Below the pieces are notes generated by a model. That model was not told where the DNA came from. It saw only the letters and a program-made list of their open reading frames with translations, and ran no database searches. A program made the position numbers and the translations under genes. Shown piece after piece: positions 6,581-11,860 of a DNA stretch of 13,422 bases. The first letter of the stretch is position 1; every line of letters starts with the position of its first letter. Source of the stretch: Methanobacteriota archaeon. GTDB lineage: Archaea; Thermoplasmatota; Thermoplasmata; UBA10834. The DNA is taken from positions 1 to 13,422 of the forward strand of contig JAABQR010000212.1 in assembly GCA_011391345.1 (NCBI GenBank). Reading direction: 5' to 3'.

Positions 6581-7270
6581 TCATCCCTCCTGCTCTGGAG
6601 CCTCGGGGACCTCGGTCTCGGCCTCCTTCTCCTCCTTCAGCTCCGTCTTGATGATCTTGGCCAGTTTCGGCTTCGCGACCTTGATCTCGTTCTTCTCCTC
6701 GGGCTTGGTGGCCTCCGCGGCCTCCTTGATCTTCTGGAGGTCCTCGGGCTTAGGCCTTACAGGGTGCATGTCATTGGATATGGGCGATTTGGTGTGGTAG
6801 TCTATCTTCTCTTCCTCGCCCCTCTTGACCATGTAGCCTGGTATGGTGACCTTCCTGCCTGATATGGCAGCGTGACCGTGTACGATGAACTGCCTCGCCT
6901 GGTTGGGCGTGAACGCGAGTCCTTTGCGGTATATGACCGTCTGGAACCGCCTCTGGAGCACCGCCTCCGTGTTCAGGGAGAGCACGTCGTTGAGGGTCGC
7001 GCCCTCTGGCGGAAGGAGCGCGAGCTTCGCGCAGCGCTGGAGGAGTTCCTTCGTCTCCACTTCGGCCTGCTTGTCGCCGGTCCTCACGCGCGCCTGGAGG
7101 TCCCTGCTCTGAGCCCTGAGCGTCCTGATGAATGACTGGGCCCTCCACAGTTCCCTCTTGTTCTTGAGCCCGTACTTCATGAGGAGTTCGTTCTCTGCCT
7201 TGATCCTCTCGCCCTCCCACGGGTGGGACGGCTTCTCGTACTTCCTTCTGGAGAATTTAGGGTCGCCCAT
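6581..7270 (-). CDS. rps4: 30S ribosomal protein S4 (uS4) with charged C-terminal tail
   Basis: uS4 is a primary 16S rRNA-binding protein at the mRNA entry side of the small subunit. The product is 229 residues. The N-terminal part (MGDPKFSRRKYEKPSHPWEG) is typical of archaea, and the S4 RNA-binding domain lies at about 107-155 (RRFQTVIYRKGLAFTPNQAR and GYMVKRGEEEKI). Residues about 173-229 form a tail rich in lysine, glutamate, alanine and proline, probably disordered, making the protein longer than most archaeal S4 (roughly 170-190 residues from memory). The ATG at 7270 follows the rps13 stop by 8 bases, with AAGGAG inside the end of rps13. There is no zinc motif. Confidence 0.96.
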   Translation of the reverse strand: MGDPKFSRRKYEKPSHPWEGERIKAENELLMKYGLKNKRELWRAQSFIRTLRAQSRDLQARVRTGDKQAEVETKELLQRCAKLALLPPEGATLNDVLSLNTEAVLQRRFQTVIYRKGLAFTPNQARQFIVHGHAAISGRKVTIPGYMVKRGEEEKIDYHTKSPISNDMHPVRPKPEDLQKIKEAAEATKPEEKNEIKVAKPKLAKIIKTELKEEKEAETEVPEAPEQEG

Positions 7271-7278
7271 CGCTCACA

Positions 7279-7872
7279 CTACTCCTTCTTCTCCGGCTCT
7301 GCCGTGGCCTGGGCCGGCCCTTCCTTCTTCCTCATGACTCCCATGGTCATGCCGGTCCTGCCGTTGGACCTTGTCCTCTGGCCCCGGACCTTGTGGCCGT
7401 TCTCGTGTCTGATGCCCTTGTAGCACCTGATCATCCTCATCATGTTGACGTCGTCGCGCTTGAAGAGCTCGACATCGACGCCTACTAGGTGCAAGTCGGC
7501 ACCGCTGGACCAGTCGTTCTGCCTGTTGACCATCCAGTGGGGCACTTTCTCAGAGTAATCCGTGATGAGCTTCTCGAGCTCGGTAGTCTTCTCCTCAGGG
7601 AGGTCGCCCATTTTGACCTTCTTCGGGATCCCGGCCATCCTGGCGATGATCTCGGCGGTCCTCATGCCCACGCCCTTGACAGAGCTCAGTCCAATGACGA
7701 CGTCCTTGTTGCCGTCGACATCGGTGTTGACGAGTCTGACTATGTACCTGAAGTTCTCGTCCCTCTTCTTCACGGGTGCCGAGGGTGCTGCCTGGGCCTT
7801 GTCGGCCTTCTCACCCTTTTCACCCTGTTTTCCCTTCTGTCCCTTGGGCTTGGGCTCCTTCTGTTCTGCCAA
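7279..7872 (-). CDS. rps13: 30S ribosomal protein S13 (uS13) with charged N-terminal extension, TTG start
   Basis: uS13 lies on the head of the small subunit and contacts the P-site tRNA and the large subunit. The product is 197 residues. Residues 1-38 are a lysine/glutamine/glutamate-rich, proline-containing extension, and the conserved domain starts near FRYIVRLVNTDVDG (41). The helix-two-turns-helix region includes GLSSVKGVGMRTAEI (61-75), and the signature CYKGIRHENGHKVRGQRTRS is at 150-169. A short charged tail follows. The start is a TTG at 7872, supported by GGAGGT six bases upstream at 7884-7879. A downstream start would remove much of the extension but has no comparable Shine-Dalgarno. 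It is the first gene of the operon that continues through rps4, rps11 and rpoD. Confidence 0.95.
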   Translation of the reverse strand: MAEQKEPKPKGQKGKQGEKGEKADKAQAAPSAPVKKRDENFRYIVRLVNTDVDGNKDVVIGLSSVKGVGMRTAEIIARMAGIPKKVKMGDLPEEKTTELEKLITDYSEKVPHWMVNRQNDWSSGADLHLVGVDVELFKRDDVNMMRMIRCYKGIRHENGHKVRGQRTRSNGRTGMTMGVMRKKEGPAQATAEPEKKE

Positions 7873-7933
7873 ACGGTGACCTCCACGGCTCTGTGATTAC
7901 AGTCAACTCCCGGACGCACAATGGCTGCTATCT

Positions 7934-7970
7934 GGGAAGTAATTCCCCGACACACTAAGGTGTATAAAAC
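7934..7970 (-). promoter_or_regulatory. Candidate promoter of the rps13-rpoD operon with small inverted repeats
   Basis: On the minus strand GTTTTATAC (7970-7962) is a good archaeal TATA box. It implies a transcript start near 7938 and a leader of about 65 bases. Two short inverted repeats lie just downstream: ACAC-TAAG-GTGT at 7952-7963 and GGGAA-GTAA-TTCCC at 7934-7947, the latter over the predicted start. The arms are only 4-5 bp, so regulatory meaning is uncertain. Confidence 0.45.
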
Positions 7971-8029
7971 ACTTATGCTCGTGACCTGTGACCGGTTATG
8001 TGTACGTTTCAGCGTGCCAGTCATCAAGT

Positions 8030-8869
8030 CTAGGTCTTCCGGTCCCTGCTCCTTCCCTTCTCCCTATCCGCGAACCTCACAGCCTCCGCCACTCCCTGGT
8101 CCAGGGTCACGGGGAGGATATTCGCCTCGTAGCCCATCCCCCTGAGTCTCTTGAACAGCTTTGATATCTGGGGCGGCTCCAAACCTGCCTTCTCCAGCAC
8201 CGCGTCCTGCGTCATGAGCTCCGCCAGTCCGCCGTCGAACGCGACGCCGCCGTTCAGGAGGACGACCCTGTCCACGATCTCCGCGGCCGCCTCGAGGTCG
8301 TGCGTGGCTATGAGCATCGTCTTGCTCATGTTCCTCAGGAGTTCGATCAGACTGGACCGCGAGTGCGGATCCAGGCCTGCAGTAGGCTCGTCAAGGAGCA
8401 ACAGGCTCGGCTCCATCGCCAGCACCCCGGCGATCGCGACCCTCTTCTTCATGCCGTGGCTGAGCCTGTGCGGCTTCCTCTTGGCCAGGTCCTCGATGGA
8501 TGTGCTCCTGAGCGCTCTGGCGACCCTGTCCTCGACGCGGTCTAGGCTGAGGTTGACGGGCCCGAAGGCCACGTCCTCCTCGACGGTCGGCATGAATATC
8601 TGGTCGTCCGGGTCCTGGAACAGGAGGCCTATGTGGCGCCGGACTTGGTCTGCCGTCCGCTCATCGAGCCCCTCCTCCATGACTCTCACAGAACCGTGGA
8701 ATGGCGTCCTGAATCCGGCCACCAAGTGCAGTAGCGTCGATTTGCCCGCCCCGTTCGGCCCTATCACGGCGACCTTCTCACCCTCTTCTATCGTGAGGTC
8801 GATCTCCTTCAATGCGGGCGTGCCGTCCTCGTACGTGAACGAGAGCGCCTTCACCTCAAGCACCTTCAC
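8030..8869 (-). CDS. cbiO: ECF transporter ATPase CbiO/NikO (nickel/cobalt type)
   Basis: This is the ATP-binding subunit that powers the group I ECF metal importer. With a GTG start at 8869 it has 279 residues. Walker A GPNGAGKS is at 37-44, the Q-loop glutamine at 85 (LFQDPDDQIF, the CbiO family form), the signature LSHGMKKR at 136-143, Walker B LLLLDEP at 157-163 with catalytic E161, and the H-loop H190 in IATHD. Residues about 225-279 form a C-terminal extension. The GTG overlaps the cbiQ stop (GTGA), a typical coupled junction, with a G-rich stretch seven bases upstream, and the protein then begins MKVLEVKALSFTYEDG as the family does. The frame is open to an ATG at 8923, but that would add 18 unconserved residues inside cbiQ. 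Nickel rather than cobalt is inferred from the adjacent NikR. A cobalt transporter cannot be excluded on this protein alone. Confidence 0.93.
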   Translation of the reverse strand: MKVLEVKALSFTYEDGTPALKEIDLTIEEGEKVAVIGPNGAGKSTLLHLVAGFRTPFHGSVRVMEEGLDERTADQVRRHIGLLFQDPDDQIFMPTVEEDVAFGPVNLSLDRVEDRVARALRSTSIEDLAKRKPHRLSHGMKKRVAIAGVLAMEPSLLLLDEPTAGLDPHSRSSLIELLRNMSKTMLIATHDLEAAAEIVDRVVLLNGGVAFDGGLAELMTQDAVLEKAGLEPPQISKLFKRLRGMGYEANILPVTLDQGVAEAVRFADREKGRSRDRKT

Positions 8870-9621
8870 TGGGACGCCCCCAGCTGAAGTATGACCAGGA
8901 GCGAGGAGAGGCAGGCGAACCATGCCATGAACGCGAAGTCCCGCGCCTTCAGACGCGAGGTCCGCATCTGCCTCATGTCCGTCCGGAAGCCCCTTGCCCT
9001 GAGCCCCTCGTATCCGTTGTCCGCCCTGGCAGAGGCCCTCACGAACACCATCCCTGCCGTGTAACTGATGATCCTGAACCCTCTGCCGTCAAAGAGTCCC
9101 CTCCCCACCTTGAACCCTCGCGCTGTTCTCGCAGTCTTCATCCTGGCCAACTCGTCGCCAAGGATGAGTATGTATTTGTATGTCAGCATCAGGAGCGTCG
9201 ACACGAGTTTCGGGACCTTCAGCCTTCTCAGGCCAGAGAACAGCTCGTAAGTCTCCGTGCCGCTGGCCAGCACGAGGAGCGTGATCACGCAGGAGCTGGT
9301 CCTGGCCCACATGTCGAACCCGCGCTCGAGACCGGAGAACAGGAAGACGGAGACGGATGCCATGAGTATGAATGGGAGAGCTCCCAGGTACATCCTGACG
9401 AGGTGCCTGTATGGCACCTGGCTCATGGCTCCGAAGGACACCGCGAGCAGAAGGGACGCGAGGATGAGGTCTGTCCGCGTTAGGAGCGCGGTCGCCACGG
9501 CGAACACGACCGCTCCCACGATCTTCGCCCTCGGGTCCAACTTGCCGAGCCAGCTGGCTCTCGCATGCTCATCCAACTCCTCCGGCCTGGTATGGTGCCC
9601 GCGTACATGTGCGACTATCAT
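8866..9621 (-). CDS. cbiQ: ECF transporter transmembrane subunit CbiQ/NikQ (EcfT)
   Basis: EcfT couples the ATPase to the metal-binding membrane subunit. The product is 251 residues with hydrophobic segments at about 33-48, 50-66, 78-97, 108-121 and 225-247. Two Ala-Arg-Gly motifs, the EcfT coupling signatures, are at 167-169 (TARGF) and 209-211 (RARGF), in the cytoplasmic region predicted to contact CbiO. KLDPRAKI near the N-terminus (27-34) is also characteristic. The ATG at 9621 is 6 bases after the cbiM stop, without a clear Shine-Dalgarno, so translation may depend on coupling. Its stop overlaps the cbiO start. Confidence 0.92.
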   Translation of the reverse strand: MIVAHVRGHHTRPEELDEHARASWLGKLDPRAKIVGAVVFAVATALLTRTDLILASLLLAVSFGAMSQVPYRHLVRMYLGALPFILMASVSVFLFSGLERGFDMWARTSSCVITLLVLASGTETYELFSGLRRLKVPKLVSTLLMLTYKYILILGDELARMKTARTARGFKVGRGLFDGRGFRIISYTAGMVFVRASARADNGYEGLRARGFRTDMRQMRTSRLKARDFAFMAWFACLSSLLVILQLGASQ

Positions 9622-9627
9622 TGGACA

Positions 9628-10620
9628 TCATTCTGCTGGTCTTCCGGCTCGAAGGACCCTCATCATCCCGAGGCCTACCAGAGCCACGGCGACGAACCCG
9701 AGTATCCCTGCGAAGAGTGCCGCGAAGTAGTCCTCTCCATAGGTGAACGGTGATGTCAGCAGCGGTTCGGGCTCCCCGACGCCAGCATCCTCCATCGTCT
9801 TCTCGAGCCCGTCCGCTCCCTCGCTTGAATAGATGAAGTAGAGCGGCAGCGCAAGCGCGAAGGCGATCAATATGGCCGCCGTCGCTTGGGCGATCCTGGA
9901 CGATAGTATGCCCTTGATCCCCATCGTCGTCACTGGCCTGCTGGTCGTGGACTTGAACATCTCAGGCGCGACCTTGAGCACATACGCGGCCACGCCGACC
10001 GTGATGATCGCCTCGCCCACGCCGATGACCGCGTGGTATCCGAGCATCGCTGGTACCGACACGGTCGCGGCGATGCCGTATGCGCCATCGGATATTGCGT
10101 AGCTGACGGCCAGCTCGGCCGCGCATGCGGCGGAGGCGATGAGCACGGATGCCCATGCGCCCGCGCCGATGGCGAATGCCTCGCCCGCGGTGAACGTCTT
10201 GCCCGGCTGCACCTCTCCCCTGGAGAGGAGCGGCTTGAGCATCGTGTAGACGCCCCAGCCCATGAGGGGTGCGATGATGGCCATGTTGACGGCGTTCAGG
10301 CCGAATGCGGTCAGCCCGCCGTCCCCGAACATGAGCGCCTGTATCAGGAGTATCACGGTCATGCCGACGATTGCGATGACCGGGCCCACCATGATGGCGA
10401 ACAGGGCGCCACCGATGAGGTGGCCAGTGGTCCCTCCGCCGATGGGGAAGTTGAGCATCTGCGCGACGAAGATGCCTGCGCAGAGCACGGCTATCCTGGG
10501 GAGGTCCTTGTCCTTGATCCTTCTTCCAGACATGTATATCGCAATGGCTGCGATGACTGCGAATTCCAGCCAACCCAGGCCTGCTATCAGAGGGTCCATC
10601 AATCCGTCTGGGATGTGCAT
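9628..10620 (-). CDS. cbiM: CbiM/NikM metal-binding membrane subunit fused to a PDGLE (NikN-like) domain
   Basis: This is the substrate-specific membrane component of a nickel/cobalt ECF importer. The product is 330 residues. It starts MHIPDG, the invariant NikM/CbiM N-terminus in which the amino terminus and His2 coordinate the metal. The conserved NFPIGGGTTGHLIGGAL (57-73, H67) and GYHAVIGVGEAIIT (194-207, H196) also fit. About six hydrophobic segments precede residue 220. A further segment (about 243-264) is followed by EGADGLEKTMED (267-278), matching the PDGLE domain, then a final membrane segment at about 299-322; this gives a NikMN-type fusion, so no separate cbiN is expected. The ATG at 10620 has AGGAGA nine bases upstream. 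A NikR-like operator lies 15-42 bp before the start. First gene of the cbiM-cbiQ-cbiO operon. Confidence 0.93.
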   Translation of the reverse strand: MHIPDGLMDPLIAGLGWLEFAVIAAIAIYMSGRRIKDKDLPRIAVLCAGIFVAQMLNFPIGGGTTGHLIGGALFAIMVGPVIAIVGMTVILLIQALMFGDGGLTAFGLNAVNMAIIAPLMGWGVYTMLKPLLSRGEVQPGKTFTAGEAFAIGAGAWASVLIASAACAAELAVSYAISDGAYGIAATVSVPAMLGYHAVIGVGEAIITVGVAAYVLKVAPEMFKSTTSRPVTTMGIKGILSSRIAQATAAILIAFALALPLYFIYSSEGADGLEKTMEDAGVGEPEPLLTSPFTYGEDYFAALFAGILGFVAVALVGLGMMRVLRAGRPAE

Positions 10621-10634
10621 CTCGTCAATCTCCT

Positions 10635-10662
10635 GTAATACGAATTCGAACTTTCGTAATAC
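10635..10662. promoter_or_regulatory. Predicted NikR operator upstream of cbiM
   Basis: GTAATA (10635-10640), 16 bases, then TAATAC (10657-10662). This has the architecture of the E. coli NikR site, GTATGA-N16-TCATAC. Extending inward the arms are GTAATACGAA and TTCGTAATAC, which pair at 9 of 10 positions. It lies between the cbiM TATA box and Shine-Dalgarno, over the predicted transcript start, as expected for a repressor site. Confidence 0.75.
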
Positions 10663-10677
10663 GGGAATGTGGGTCCA

Positions 10678-10688
10678 CTATTTATTGC
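10678..10688. promoter_or_regulatory. Shared TATA-like core of the divergent cbiM and nikR promoters
   Basis: CTATTTATTGC is the only strongly AT-rich stretch in the gap. Read leftward (CAATAAATAG) it would start cbiM transcription near 10655, within the NikR box. Read rightward it would start nikR near 10706, within the 20-bp palindrome. Confidence 0.45.
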
Positions 10689-10695
10689 CTGCGGA

Positions 10696-10715
10696 TGACG
10701 CGTCGTAACGCGTCA
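10696..10715. promoter_or_regulatory. Perfect 20-bp palindrome before nikR
   Basis: TGACGCGT-CGTA-ACGCGTCA has perfect 8-bp arms around a 4-base spacer, ends eight bases before the nikR ATG and covers the predicted nikR transcript start. It differs in sequence from the NikR-type site on the other side. It may be an operator for another regulator, or a hairpin in the nikR leader. Confidence 0.5.
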
Positions 10716-10723
10716 GAAGGGTT

Positions 10724-11161
10724 ATGACGGCCCTCGCCTTTCTATCCACCATGGCGGGGAAGACGCGAGTGTCGCTGAGCATCCAGTCAGACCTCATGAA
10801 GGAATTCGATTCCGTCGCTGAGAGCCTCGGCCATCCGACAAGGTCGAAGGCCGTGAGCGAGGCCATGAGGGAGTTCGTCTCCTTGAAGAGGTGGGACATG
10901 GCGAAGAAGGGAGTTGTCCCGGGCGTGATCCTCGTCACGTACGACCATCACGCCGGAGGCGTGAACGAGGCGCTGACTGAGCTGCAACATGACCACCACG
11001 ACGTCGTGGGAGCGACGATGCACATACACCTCACAAAGCACACGTGCCTTGAGGTCATCTCGTTCGAGGGGGAGGCGGAAAGGGTCCGCTCACTCGCGAC
11101 AATGCTGCAGTCTCAGAAGGGTGTCCTCAGTCTCAAGGTCGTCACTGCACCCTCATTGTGA
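10724..11161 (+). CDS. nikR: Nickel-responsive repressor NikR
   Basis: NikR is a tetrameric ribbon-helix-helix repressor that binds DNA when nickel is plentiful. From this ATG it has 145 residues. The DNA-binding strand and helices are at about 14-55 (TRVSLSIQSDLMKEFDSV, then SKAVSEAMREFV). The C-terminal ACT-like domain carries all four nickel ligands known from E. coli NikR: H89 (in LQHDHHD), H100 and H102 (in ATMHIHL) and C108 (in HTCLEVI), equivalent to H76, H87, H89 and C95. The ATG at 10724 has only a weak AAGGG close upstream. An ATG at 10751 (residue 10) begins nearer to where other NikR proteins start and is a good alternative. It is divergent from cbiM, with a matching operator between them, so it very likely represses the transporter. 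Confidence 0.94.
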   Translation: MTALAFLSTMAGKTRVSLSIQSDLMKEFDSVAESLGHPTRSKAVSEAMREFVSLKRWDMAKKGVVPGVILVTYDHHAGGVNEALTELQHDHHDVVGATMHIHLTKHTCLEVISFEGEAERVRSLATMLQSQKGVLSLKVVTAPSL

Positions 11162-11179
11162 CCGCCCAACTCGAGTATC

Positions 11180-11188
11180 TTTAAAAAG
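11180..11188. promoter_or_regulatory. TATA-like element between convergent genes
   Basis: TTTAAAAAG within CTTTAAAAAGG resembles a strong archaeal TATA box, yet it sits between the 3' ends of nikR and the VIT1-like gene. It could drive an unannotated small or antisense RNA in either direction, or serve as a T-rich terminator for the minus-strand transcript (CTTTTTAAAG). Confidence 0.25.
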
Positions 11189-11189
11189 G

Positions 11190-11243
11190 CACACTGAACG
11201 GTGTGATCGTCGTTTGATTGCGCAGAAAAGTGATGGTTCTGCG
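11190..11243. terminator. Two hairpins in the nikR / VIT1-like convergent gap
   Basis: CACAC-TGAACG-GTGTG (11190-11205) and CGCAGAA-N9-TTCTGCG (11221-11243, 7-bp perfect stem) lie in the 98-bp gap. Neither has a long T-tract after it on the plus strand. Their position suggests a role at transcript ends. Confidence 0.35.
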
Positions 11244-11259
11244 GAAGGGTCCCAGGTCC

Positions 11260-11853
11260 TCAGTGTCCGCCTATCAGGATGAGTGCGATTGCAGTAGCGA
11301 GCCCCGCGATGACGAACCTCAGGCCCGTGTAGACGAGCATCTCCTTGATCAGGCTGCCGAGGTACGCCCCGAGCACGAACAGTAACGCGAGAGTCATGAC
11401 GGTCGCCGTAGCGACTGCCTCGTCGAGCCCCATGAAGTAGAACGGCACGAGCGGGACGAACGCCGCCAAGAGGGGCGCGATCCCGTGGGCGAAGGCGCTG
11501 ACGATCACGCTCACGTTCATTGCCTCCTTGCGAGTCCCCTCGACGGCGCACAGCATCGCCTTCTCGAGGTGTCTGTGGCTCAGCAGGTGTTCGACCCTCT
11601 CAGCCTCATATGCCCCGACGGCGCTGGACACCGCCAGCGCGACGCCGCCAGCGACCCCCGCGCCCAGTATGAGCTGCTTCGCGAGTTCCGGATGCACGCT
11701 AGCCTCGGCGACGTACGCGCCGAGGATGACACCCAGGATCGTGAGCGCGCCGTCGAACGCGCCTATGACGAAATATCTCCTAGCGATGGCGCCGGACTTC
11801 GTCAGCTCGAAGTGGAACCTGAGTTTCTTGAGCCTCTCCTTGAAGGTGATCAT
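11260..11853 (-). CDS. VIT1/CCC1-family membrane protein (putative Fe/Mn transporter)
   Basis: The VIT1/CCC1 family exports iron or manganese from the cytosol in plants and yeast; prokaryotic members are mostly uncharacterised. The product is 197 residues with five predicted membrane segments (about 29-49, 60-82, 113-137, 145-167 and 175-196), the family's usual number. GAFDGALTILGVILGA (31-46) matches the first-helix family motif. The loop after helix 2 (about 80-112) is charged, with several E and H residues in the place where VIT proteins bind metal. The ATG is 7 bp after the alaS stop, so it is probably cotranscribed with alaS. It is convergent with nikR. The substrate is unknown; proximity to the nickel locus makes nickel a possibility but the family favours Fe2+ or Mn2+. 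Recognition is by pattern only. Confidence 0.75.
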   Translation of the reverse strand: MITFKERLKKLRFHFELTKSGAIARRYFVIGAFDGALTILGVILGAYVAEASVHPELAKQLILGAGVAGGVALAVSSAVGAYEAERVEHLLSHRHLEKAMLCAVEGTRKEAMNVSVIVSAFAHGIAPLLAAFVPLVPFYFMGLDEAVATATVMTLALLFVLGAYLGSLIKEMLVYTGLRFVIAGLATAIALILIGGH

Positions 11854-11860
11854 CTGACAC

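Noticed and set aside
5464..6651. Plus-strand open frame of 395 codons opposite rpoD and rps11
   Set aside because: It is a shadow of two genes with clear conserved motifs on the other strand, and no start signal or recognisable domain supports it.
8151..8894. Plus-strand open frame of 247 codons opposite cbiO
   Set aside because: Serine-rich antisense shadow of an ABC ATPase whose Walker and signature motifs are all intact.
8870..8923. Upstream ATG for cbiO at 8923
   Set aside because: It would add 18 unconserved residues inside cbiQ. The GTG at 8869 overlaps the cbiQ stop and gives the normal CbiO N-terminus.
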